From contig CANTFK010000961.1 of assembly GCA_947646735.1 (NCBI GenBank), forward strand, positions 186,001 through 250,000: a stretch of 64,000 bases of DNA, in the 5' to 3' direction. The first letter of the stretch is position 1. Every line of letters starts with the position of its first letter. This DNA is from Peronospora farinosa. Lineage: Eukaryota > Oomycota > Peronosporomycetes > Peronosporales > Peronosporaceae. Position numbers and translations under genes: made by a program. The notes beneath the pieces are model-generated. The model had not been told where the DNA came from. It saw nothing but the letters and a program-made list of their open reading frames with translations, and searched no databases. Below are positions 16,883 through 26,400 of the stretch, one piece after another.

Positions 16883-18693
16883 TTTCCATGCTCATGGATA
16901 TCTCCGCAGGCAGCACAGGTGTAAAAACACTTATCCGAAGGGTGTCCCTTGCGACCACACTTCTGACACATTAGCCTCTTCCAGCATCCACGATCATCGT
17001 GTTTCTTCGACCCACAATGGGTACAAGCCTTCTGATTCACCACGCGATCTGGACCGCGATCTTGATCCAAATGGTCCAATGCAGCACGTTGATCACTATA
17101 TTTCTTCACGCGATCTGGTACTGTGGCCACACATAAGTTGCGTCGATCTATTTCGGCGTCTGATCCACTAATATCCGAGTCTGACTCACTGCTACTGCCT
17201 TCCAGACGAATCGCTCTCACAGCACGAGTTGGTTTCGAGGGTGCCGGAGTGGATGCCGACGCAGATCGCTGACGAAATTTGCTCGATCCCATTGCACTCG
17301 GATACTGTCTTCCCTCCATGCGTTGATATGTTCGCAGAGTTTCTTCCATATCATCGGCGTCTCCAAGGCGTAACAACGTCAACTGCTTAGCCAGATCGCG
17401 ATCATCCAGTGTACCAATGAAATGTTCCACATGTTCTCGGCGAATTGAGGGCGATCCTTCCCGAATGGGGATTTTTGCTCGGATCGCGGCCACATTCAGT
17501 CGATACAAATATTCCAATGGAGTTTCATCAGATCGCTTCTTCGCATGGTAGTATTGTCTCCCGACCGACATACCATATCCACAATACTGGATCATGAAGG
17601 TTTCCAGCAACGACTTACATGAATTCCGGGTGGATCGACTTAACTGGCTATACCAATTTCGTGCCGGCCCCGTAAGTAAATCACCAAATACTAGACATTT
17701 TTCATCATCCGGGGCTTGGTCGCGTAAGAACGCCGACTTGGCCTTGTTGACCCAACTTCTCGCTCGATCTTCATCCTTGTCCCGTCCTGTAAATTCTTTC
17801 AGATCTGCGATCGCAGACATTCGAATCCGCTGCGTGACAAGTCCACCATTAGGTACAGCGCCTGCACTTGCGACTTGTGGCCGTCGTAGATCCTCCAGAC
17901 CCAAATCGTCTGGATCGTAATTATTGGATCGCGATTGACGCGATCCGGCCGATTCCATATCCACATCCGAAATGCAAACTTTTGGAGTGTTTGTAGGGAT
18001 CGCGGATCGACTGGCGATCATGCGAGCTTGATCCTGCTCGTACTTTCTCATGGCAGCTTCAAAATAAGATTGCAATTGACCTGATCCATTCACGTTCATG
18101 TCTTCAGCTGTGAGTGCCGTCGTCGATTGTTCTCTGGCCTTAATCGGTGCCAGTCGCTCGCGAATATGCGCTGCACCAGCCGGTCCAAGTGACATTCGCT
18201 GCATATTAATCGAGTCGTCCGACTCCCCTTCGGATTCCGCTGACATATATTGTGACGATCCCGTATGATATCCTTTTGGTATATCTACAATCGGCTGGAT
18301 CGTCTGATCCACCGGATCGCGCTCTCCAATTAGAGGAACTAGCTTCGAAAACAGAGATCTCCCTGCTTGGATCACCCGATCATGATCGCATTCCAACAGC
18401 ACCTGCGCGTCAAAAGCTCCAGCGGTGAATCCAGCGTTCTGGAGCAACTCCATAAGCCGACGGATCGCTTCCAACTGGTTCGGTGTCGGAATGGGAGCTG
18501 AAATTGGTCCTCGTAGCGATCCAATCAACTTCGGTTTCAAAATCTTTAGAACGGGATCGCTTGACAACAGATCTTTAAGCGCCTTCCAATGAAAACACCA
18601 TTCCAGCTGATCCAGTTGCCATCCTTTCGTCTTGTCTTCCTCCTGCGCTGGCTTCATGTCGATATCATCATGATCCGACTCAGGCGCCTTCAT
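16783..18693 (-). CDS. Element 2 Gag with three CCHC-type zinc knuckles
   Basis: The ATG at 18691-18693 (MKAPESDHDD) is the first in frame; the open frame extends upstream without another ATG. A capsid-like retrotransposon gag region (FTGRDKDEDRARSWV ... ARNWYSQL) lies near residues 310-430 and ends before the nucleocapsid part. Three tandem knuckles follow at about 557-605: CTHC..H..C and CQKC..H..C are classical CX2CX4HX4C, and the third, CAACGDIHEHGKC, is a shortened CX2CX3HX4C variant. It would form the particle and bind element RNA. The last 100 bp overlap the protease ORF. Confidence 0.9.
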   Translation of the reverse strand: MKAPESDHDDIDMKPAQEEDKTKGWQLDQLEWCFHWKALKDLLSSDPVLKILKPKLIGSLRGPISAPIPTPNQLEAIRRLMELLQNAGFTAGAFDAQVLLECDHDRVIQAGRSLFSKLVPLIGERDPVDQTIQPIVDIPKGYHTGSSQYMSAESEGESDDSINMQRMSLGPAGAAHIRERLAPIKAREQSTTALTAEDMNVNGSGQLQSYFEAAMRKYEQDQARMIASRSAIPTNTPKVCISDVDMESAGSRQSRSNNYDPDDLGLEDLRRPQVASAGAVPNGGLVTQRIRMSAIADLKEFTGRDKDEDRARSWVNKAKSAFLRDQAPDDEKCLVFGDLLTGPARNWYSQLSRSTRNSCKSLLETFMIQYCGYGMSVGRQYYHAKKRSDETPLEYLYRLNVAAIRAKIPIREGSPSIRREHVEHFIGTLDDRDLAKQLTLLRLGDADDMEETLRTYQRMEGRQYPSAMGSSKFRQRSASASTPAPSKPTRAVRAIRLEGSSSESDSDISGSDAEIDRRNLCVATVPDRVKKYSDQRAALDHLDQDRGPDRVVNQKACTHCGSKKHDDRGCWKRLMCQKCGRKGHPSDKCFYTCAACGDIHEHGKCRMEEFYNMIRKWYVPTKHAGMLPPKAEEMLN

Positions 18694-19062
18694 CTTCACT
18701 CGAGATGGCTTCGAATTCTTCTTCTTCTTCGAATTCGGAGTGGTTTTGGATAAGTTTCCTTCGGTTTTAACCGAAGGATTTTTCGGTTACAAAACGCGAT
18801 CCGCAGGGGTCCTCGAAAGGACCTGGGGAGGGGGTAAAGGTTTTTCTGCCAGATCAATCTCTTGATCTTCCTCTTTGGTTTTCTTTTCATCTGCGGCCCT
18901 CCCAAAACGCTGATGATCCGGGGATCTTTTTTCTTCACACGTCTGCGGTGATCCCTTTGCCGCTGACGCTTCAATCCCAGGTTCAATTTTGACCTTTACA
19001 TCTTCTCTCAGGGACTCACGTTGAAATCCCGAGTCACCAGAAGATCCGGGCACGCGCACCAT
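18694..19062 (-). other. Element 2 leader between 5' LTR and gag
   Basis: Untranslated leader. It carries the primer-binding site at its upstream end and, about 65 nt before the gag ATG, a perfect inverted repeat at 18758-18777 with arms CCTTCGGTT and AACCGAAGG. Overlapping basic ORFs on this strand have no recognisable features. Confidence 0.7.
19044..19061 (-). other. Primer-binding site of Element 2
   Basis: One base after the LTR end CCACA, the minus strand reads TGGTGCGCGTGCCCGGAT. Its complement ends CACGCGCACCA, which fits a tRNA 3' end: CCGGG T-stem strand, 7-nt acceptor strand, discriminator A, CCA. The tRNA identity cannot be told from this window. Confidence 0.7.
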
Positions 19063-20419
19063 TGTGGTGGAGTGGGATTCGCAAAATTGCTGATGCGATT
19101 CCAACTCTCCACTGGCGCCCGGACGACCGACTAACGGAGGGGGTACCCCGATTCCGTGTGTATAGCCTTCCTCACCTTGTGTACCCGTCGGTAGGGCGGG
19201 TTGCTCTCTTCTCGGTAGACTTGAGTCGATGTTGAACTTGGTTGTGTTAGGGATAGGTGGGGGGCGATCGCGTGGAATTCCTCACACGATCGCAGTTGTT
19301 CTTGGGGTGCTCTATTTGAGTCGCCCTGATCTCCCTTGAGATCGCCTTGTCCAAAATGTAGATACTTGATCCGCTTGCCTTCTGACCACTTGAGCCGTCT
19401 CGCGATCTTGTATCTGGACTTCTTAGTCCTCTGCGTCCAATCGCAGCTTGAGTTGTTTTGTTGAGAATTCTTGCAATCCCTGGCCAAACAATCCAGGGAT
19501 ATGACTTGCGTAGTAGGTAGATTTCCTTGAGACGTCGGGAGGCCAAAGAATTCAGCCCGGAAGAGAAGTCGACACGTGTACTTAGAAGCAAATTGAACTC
19601 TGTTAATGTTAACCAATCAAATACCAAAACCTATGATCTTGACTATCTGTAGCTCAGGATCTGTTGCCACGTATCGCCCTTTCGGAAAAAATCAGATCTC
19701 GGAATGTGGTCCACTCCAATATAGCCGCGATCTGGATCGCTACCTCACTCGGATATAATACCATTTTAGTACCAGATCGCGGTACTAAATAATTAGTACC
19801 AGATCGCGGTACTAAATAATTAGTACCAGATCGCGGTACTAAATAATTAGTACCAGATCGCGGTACTAAATAATTAGTACCAGATCGCGGTACTAAATAA
19901 TTAGTACCAGATCGCGGTACTAAATAATTAGTACCAGATCGCGGTACTAAATAATTAATACCAGATCGCGGTACTAAATAATTAATATCGGATCGCGATC
20001 CGCCGGATCACGACTTGTCTTCTTCACCGTTTCTCAGGTCATGTGAGATAGTTCATCAATGTGACATTTCATATCCACCATTCCAGTCCTCCATAGCGAC
20101 GTGATCCACACCAGACCGTCCTCCACATGCTTGGATGTACCCATCTTCCTCCTTAGCGACCGCGTTCACGCGGATCGCCATCGGAAATACTGGAGATCGC
20201 AATAGCGTAGTTTCTAGGCCATATTTGACCCCACATAGAAGTGCAAACTACTCCATTCACTGTTTTCCATCCTATTTGACATCGTCTTGAAACCTTTCTG
20301 CGAGATCGCGACTCATCAATATTGGCCACGAGATCGCGACTCATTAATATTGGCCATTTCGGACTTAACCGAAAATATGCGATCACACTTGGCGAAATTC
20401 ACTCTTTCACTTCGCCACA
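19063..20419 (-). repeat. 5' LTR of Element 2 (1,357 bp)
   Basis: Minus-strand ends TGTGGCGAAG and CTCCACCACA. It contains a 27-bp palindromic array of eight full units (19766-20002). Apart from the array and short homopolymers it differs from the 3' LTR by about four substitutions. Confidence 0.95.
19766..20002 (-). repeat. 27-bp palindromic tandem array, eight units plus a degenerate one
   Basis: Same unit as at 7672-7852, with two extra copies. Arms TTAGTACC and GGTACTAA surround AGATCGC. Confidence 0.9.
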
Positions 20420-20423
20420 TATA
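20420..20423. other. Target-site duplication (TATA), right copy of Element 2
   Basis: TATA follows the LTR end directly and matches 6962-6965. Confidence 0.75.
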
Positions 20424-20776
20424 GCTTATTCACTTAAAAGGCGAAACCAATCGATAACTGGTTTTTATGTTTGTGCATCCGACGAAGATGCAGCAACGTC
20501 ATCCGGAAAGAGGAAGAGGACCGTCATATGCTTGAGCTAGCATCATGCAAGCTCAAGGTTTCCGAGAGGGCGTTACCTCCACCCGATTAGAATGACCACG
20601 ATATGAGCTTATTTATGCCGATCAAAGAAGAGACATCATATGAATATAATCATGTTTTTTATGTACTAGACACAATTTCGAAGTAATAAACGACTTTAGT
20701 CCATTTCACTCCATTGAATTATGTTAAGGTATTTTACACTTAGATTCAGTATTTTCTCGATCTGCGTCAACCTATT
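20424..20776. other. Intergenic, upstream of the TPR-TMEM33 gene
   Basis: AT-rich in its 3' half. No gene, repeat or clear promoter consensus seen. Element 2 sits only about 360 bp upstream of the next start codon, so its LTR could influence that gene. Confidence 0.5.
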
Positions 20777-22036
20777 ATGGCTGCTGACCAAGCTAAAGAC
20801 CGCGGTAATCGCGCCTTCTCTGCGGGCCTCTACACCGATGCAGTAGCTTGTTTCTCCGAGGCGTTAGCCATTGCCCCCTCCGCTTCCAACGCTCATGTTT
20901 TCTATAGCAATCGCTCAGCCGCACAGCTCAAGCTTCACAAGGCTGAGGAGGCACTCAAGGACGCAGACCAGTGTATCTCGCTCAAACCCAACTGGCCCAA
21001 GGGATACTCACGTCGTGGTTCTGCTCTGTACGCTCTGCATCGTTATGCTGACGCTTATCGAGCCTACAAAGACGGTCTAAATTATGAAGCATCAAACGAG
21101 GGGCTTCTCGAAGGTTTACGATCCGTGGAAGCCAAATTATCGACACAAGGAGCTGGCACTTCATATGGAGCGTCTACTTCGACTTCTTCACCGCCTTCTG
21201 CAGCAGCTACTTTGCAAAGTTTTCTGCTTGGTAGCAAGATAAATATGTTTCAGTTGTACCAGTTCGTGCTGCGCAGTCTCTTACTGCTTTGCTTTGTCAA
21301 CTTTTGGATTCCTGTTCTACTGTCGAGCTATGGGGCGTATACCAACTTTCTCAAGCTGGCATTGATCAACCACGCCAGCTACTTGGCCTTCACTCACGGA
21401 GTCCCTAGGTGGAGTGCTGTCTATGCACAGCGGCTCATGCTGGACCCTGCAGTGCAGGTTTTTTTCTTCTGTTTCGTGTTTTGGTTCTCGGATCCACATG
21501 GTATGGCAATGATCCCGGTCTTCTTGCTGGAAATGGTGCACTATTTTGCATACTTGCATTCGCTCCTACAAGTGCTGGGACTGGCAGACTCGATGGTGGT
21601 GACACTTGTGACAAGCAAGGTACTCGTGCCTCTCACTTCCGTAATCATCACTGACCCCAGCTTTTCAACACTGACGACTCGTGCCAAGTGGGCCAAATTG
21701 TACACTCGCATGCCTCAAGTGGCGGCAAATGTTGATGTGGCGATAGGCATCGCGTTGCTTTTGGAGATGCTCCTACCATCGCGGAACTTCCTGCTGCTTG
21801 TGTTGTACTGGCAGGTGCTGCGTATCCGCTACATGGTCTCGCCACAGCTTCAAGAGGCCTTCCGCTCGTTACACGGCACAATTCTCACGCTTGTCAACCA
21901 CCCGCGCTGTCCTGCTGTATTCAGCGTTGTCTATGGGAAGATCCACGCATTTGCCGTCAAGATGAGCGACGCGGCTCAGCAGCAACAAAATTCGTCTGGC
22001 GCTGGTGGCCTGGCCTCGCGCTGCAGTATCATGTAG
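20777..22036 (+). CDS. TPR - TMEM33/Pom33 fusion protein with CaaX end, 419 aa
   Basis: Residues about 4-110 are three TPR repeats of the Sti1 type (GNRAFSAGLYTDAVACFSEAL, YSNRSAA, ALKDADQCISLKPNWPKGYSR). After a Ser/Thr-rich linker, residues about 150-395 match the TMEM33/Pom33 family: several membrane segments (LLLLCFVNFWIPVLL, FFFCFVFWF, FLLEMVHYFAYLHSLL) and the family C-terminal helix region (YWQVLRIRYM ... PRCPAVFSVVYGKI). TMEM33/Pom33 proteins shape ER membrane and associate with nuclear pores. TPRs of this type often bind Hsp70/Hsp90 C-termini. The chain ends CSIM, a CaaX box that would allow prenylation. Intronless; start chosen as first ATG, which begins the TPR directly. Confidence 0.82.
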   Translation: MAADQAKDRGNRAFSAGLYTDAVACFSEALAIAPSASNAHVFYSNRSAAQLKLHKAEEALKDADQCISLKPNWPKGYSRRGSALYALHRYADAYRAYKDGLNYEASNEGLLEGLRSVEAKLSTQGAGTSYGASTSTSSPPSAAATLQSFLLGSKINMFQLYQFVLRSLLLLCFVNFWIPVLLSSYGAYTNFLKLALINHASYLAFTHGVPRWSAVYAQRLMLDPAVQVFFFCFVFWFSDPHGMAMIPVFLLEMVHYFAYLHSLLQVLGLADSMVVTLVTSKVLVPLTSVIITDPSFSTLTTRAKWAKLYTRMPQVAANVDVAIGIALLLEMLLPSRNFLLLVLYWQVLRIRYMVSPQLQEAFRSLHGTILTLVNHPRCPAVFSVVYGKIHAFAVKMSDAAQQQQNSSGAGGLASRCSIM

Positions 22037-23482
22037 ACGACAGAACCAATCATGAGATGGAGTTTACGGGCGCCGTGCCGATAGACAGGTGGATGAATGG
22101 TATTACGACTAGCGAGGTGACCAGGGGCACATTGTGTTGAATTGATTATCTTATAGGACCCAAACTGCAGTCTTTGGTGTCTTGAGCATAGATATTGATG
22201 TGGTAATGAAGCATGGGAACGGTGAGTCAGCTTGCAATCAGCTAAGCAACAACGCAACGCCTTCAGATGGCAAATAAACTAACTGTAGCTAGTCAAATAC
22301 GTCATGTCGGCAGTTGTAAACGCAGAACTCCACCGACGACAACAGATTCGAACAGTTTGAGAGCGTGGCCAGCATAGCGTCGTCATCTTCGCCACCGCAA
22401 GTACATGCTGTGGAAACTTTGCAGCCTTGTCATAGTAGTAAACTGTACTAATCAAAAGGCGTCTACCAAAGCGATGTAAGAAGCGCAACTAGACAAGTGT
22501 AAGCTGACCGCAGAAAAGCGATGTCATATATAAAGCTGAAGTACATGTGCGTCGGCGAGTTGACTGTCTCTTGAAAGCCACGATACTTTTCAGAAGTGTG
22601 CTTGAAAAGCGCTGTGTTACTATATCGATCATTGGCTTGTGTGTGTCATTGTCGCAAGCTTATCTTTGCTTGTGTTGGCGTGCCTTTGTACGCGCAATGT
22701 TTAATGAATTCACACTAGAAATAATAACCTGCATGCAGCGGATGAAGTCATCAGATGCGTAACACGATACGCCTTAAATATTACGAGAATCCTGAAAGGA
22801 AGAAGGAAAAGCTTCTAATGTAAGCTGCAGCAGTTACTGAAATCGCTGGTTGTTTCAAAGGTCTTAGGCGTTGAATGACATCTAAATGGCCGTCAATTGC
22901 CTTCATGTTAACGTCCTAGGGACAGTTGCAGTCCTAAAGATCCACAGAATACGTTCATGGCGCTGTAGTAAATCGGATACCTGCTTGTGTGGGGTGAGAT
23001 TGGAGCCGTAGGTGATTTCCATTATCTGCACACCATTTACGGGTACGACTCCCGGTTCATTTTCTACTGTAGCAACAGCATCTGATGCTATAGACTGACA
23101 TTGCAATCTATCATATCATCTTGTATGAAAAATAGTCGCGTGGCTAATGAAAATGATATGAAGCAAGTATTTCTGCTTGGTGAAAGCATAAGTTTAACGT
23201 GGTTAAGAAGAATTTTACACCTGAACTAGTTCTCTGTATCCTCCTAGTGCATTCTACTGTAACGATGCTTTGATGTCTTGTCCACTATGATAATGCAGTG
23301 TGATTCTCTAGCTTTACCTCTCTCTACAAGCGCACAATAATCCGATACACTAAAACTTGTCACATGCAATCCGCTTTTAACAGGCAAAGAAGCCATCTAC
23401 GAAGTCAACTCGCCATAAGCTATTTCTTCTGACATGCACACATAATTTGGTCGACCCGTTCCGCTTCATGAAAACCATTCCT
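22037..23482. other. Intergenic, 1.4 kb between convergent genes
   Basis: Both neighbours point into it, so it holds two 3' ends. No coding signal or repeat is evident. Confidence 0.5.
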
Positions 23483-26400
23483 CTAATCGGAGTCGTCAGA
23501 AGAGTCGATCACAATTACTTCCCATGAGGACGCAGTTGATTGCTTTCCCCCAGTTTTTACAGCAGCTTCTGAACCTTCCTTTTCACCACGTGCTAGCCTT
23601 GTCCGATTTGCTGTTAAGGCTGCAGTAGCATCAGTAGGGCGTAGTACTGAGCTGTTGTCTTGTAATGCCTGCGGTAATGCACTTTTCGTTTCCTCTTCTC
23701 TAACACCGTTGCTAATGTCGTCGTCAAGATGAATTACGCTGGCATTAAACGCAGGCAATGCTTTTTCCTCCTTTTGATCACTGCATCCACTTGCCTTCGC
23801 TTGCTCCTCTTCGTCTTTGACATCACTCTTCTCTCCATCGTCTCTGCTACCACTTGAGCTCTTCCTCGCTACTTCATTCTCATCGCGTTTGGTCTGTGCA
23901 TCCCAAAATGTTTGTACGCGCACGGTATCATTAGCCGGTGTCGACATATGCTGACCCGCTTGAACAACAGGTTGTGCAGACAAAAGATCTTTCATAGATA
24001 TCGATGCCTTATCCCGAGCTGCGTTAGTATCGATGAGCTGCCGCAAACGCACTGCTGGAACAAAATACGGGTCTTCTTCCCGCATCATACAAAATTCTCG
24101 AGCTCGTTGTCTCATCTCAGCCTCCTCGGTTGGGTCAGTTTGAGCAGAATATCTGTCGCTTGGAGACCTCATTTCACCGTTGTTCAAATTAACGTATCCA
24201 TCATCAGGGTGATACAACCGAGCCTTTACAATCAGGTTTTGACATGCAAGACCAAGGGCAGTGACGTAATTTTCCACCCAACTGGAGCTAGGAAAGGCAC
24301 TTGTCGTATTTACTGAGCTGAACAGAGGCAGCTTCCACACGGATGTAAGGTGTTCGTCAAGACCATAACATTCAACACCTTGCAGAAGTAAAATATCGTG
24401 TCGTGGACAACTCCACCAAACAGGGTAGTCCGTGGACGCCGCCTGGGCTTGGACGACTCGGCTAACCAGCTCAACTAGCTGAGCTGGAGGTAGCACAAGG
24501 ATTTGCGAGCGTAGCAGACGGAAAAGATCCACTCGATGCAGTAACCGCCGGCACTGTGTGGTCGTGAGCAACCAAAATCCTCTTTTTCCACCCAGAATTG
24601 AGTTCTCTTCGCTATATACAGTGCCTGTTTCATCAGTGTTACTGTGCAGACGCTGGCGACACACACGCTCCAAGTCCAGTGCTTCCGCTAGCAGCTCCTC
24701 CAGTGGAAAGCGCCCAATGTCAAGGTGGCTATCCTGCAAAAAATAGCGCCATTTCTCGTTGCGCTCACGATCGTCTCGGCATGTGCTCACATCAGGAATC
24801 CCGTACGAAAAGATAAGCTTGGCGAACTGGTTATGGCGTGAGCCATGTAACGAAGAAGTTGTGTACTGGCGCGCTTGTTGAGCACGCTGCTGCTCCTGTT
24901 GTTGCCGTTGAAGTTGTAGCTGCAATTGCTCATGCTGAAAGGTTTGCATTCGGGGCTGCTGCGCAATAGTTACGCCCGTTGCTGCAGTAGTAGGCGTCAA
25001 GGGAGGTGCAACGGGCTTCGCCTTTTTCACAGCAGTCCACACCTGTAGTATTACCTTAAGGCGCCGGTTAAAGATAGCCACTGAAGGCCACTCAGATAGT
25101 GGGACTCGCTTAGCACGGTCTCCAAACAAAGTCGACCCCTCCACCATCCTAATGGGTAAACTTCGACCCTTCATCCATCCATGACAGTAAACATGCATCA
25201 TAAGTAGAACATCATCCACACGAGGAATCCACCACGGTGCTACCGCCTCAGGAGAGGTCACAGGCGTTAATGCTCGGAGGATTCGGATAGCCTGTTTGCG
25301 CTCAGCTTCCGCTCTTGCTGTAGTTGAATCCTCCTGCAGTTTTATTGCCACTGCGGATGCTGCAACAACGCTACTGCCCTGCGCAGACGTCTGGGGCTTG
25401 TCCTCGGTTTTAAAAACTTCAGAATCTTCACCCGAAGCACCGTTATGATTGTTACTGACGCTTGGAATTGGCGAATTTATACTTTCGCTCTCACCTTCCT
25501 TGCCAGAAGAACCTAAAATATTGGTCGTCACGGTGCCCGAAGAAGCCTCTGAGGTAGCAACCTCCGTTGCTGCTGTGCTCGCAGAGGAAGCCTCCGGTTC
25601 TGCCTTTCCGGAAACAGCACTATCTGAAGATGCTGACAGGGGAGGTTCTGTTAGTGAGAGCTTCATGGACTTCAATTGAGCATTTGTCTCACTCTTAGCA
25701 AGCACCACCTCTTGAATTTCATCGGTCGGAGAAAAATGCTGTTGACTTGAAACGTTGTCGTTCTTGTTTGTGTCTTCGATGCCATTGGTGTTTGACACCG
25801 ACACAGTGTCTGTAGGTTTCATGCCTTCAGGCGCTGATTCCTCAATCTTACTAACAGGAGTTGCATCACTAGTTTCTGGAACATTACCCGACTCAATCAT
25901 TCGATGAACCTCGGATGCATCTCCAACCCTTTGAAGATCCTTGATCAAAGCGACGAGCGGTAACATTGGCACCAACGTTACGCTCACAAATTCGTTTAAC
26001 TTGTACATTGTGTCGATTTGTTGGAGCTTCGTGCGGCTTCCACGAGTTGCTCGACTTTTAAAATCTGTAATCCACATGCGTGGCGGAATAGCGACGGCCA
26101 GCGGACTGGCTACCCTCATGTCGTTCAATATTGCTGAAAGAAAACGGTATCGACGGCATGAGTTGGTCAACTCATGGGCATAACGCTCAATTGGAGCGGC
26201 AATTCCCATATGCGGCGAAGGAGCCGTGGGCGAGACAATGTACACTCGGCTAGGCTCGAGATCTAATCCAATACGAGGAAAGACTGTCATCGCTGTTGTC
26301 GCTCGCACCAAACTTAAGACGTAGTCTTGCACAAACTTAATCAGCATACTATCCGGGTACCTATGTAATAATGGAGCACAGCGCTTCATGTCGTTCCATC

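Larger units (their letters stand above)
6966..20419 (-). mobile_element. Element 2: complete young Ty3/gypsy chromovirus-like retrotransposon, 13.45 kb
   Basis: Read on the minus strand: 5' LTR (19063-20419), primer-binding site, gag, protease, pol, then an oppositely oriented accessory ORF, polypurine tract and 3' LTR (6966-8271). The LTRs differ by about four substitutions, two short homopolymer changes and two 27-bp repeat units. A TATA duplication flanks the insertion and the main ORFs are open, so insertion was recent and the copy may be competent. Pol carries two RNase H domains and a C-terminal chromodomain. Size, dual RNase H and an antisense ORF between pol and 3' LTR resemble the plant Tat lineage. 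Dual-RNase H Ty3/gypsy elements are known from oomycetes. Confidence 0.95.

Noticed and set aside
18696..19104. Basic ORFs in the Element 2 leader
   Set aside because: The frames overlap each other and gag, and no start context or domain supports them; the leader role explains the region.
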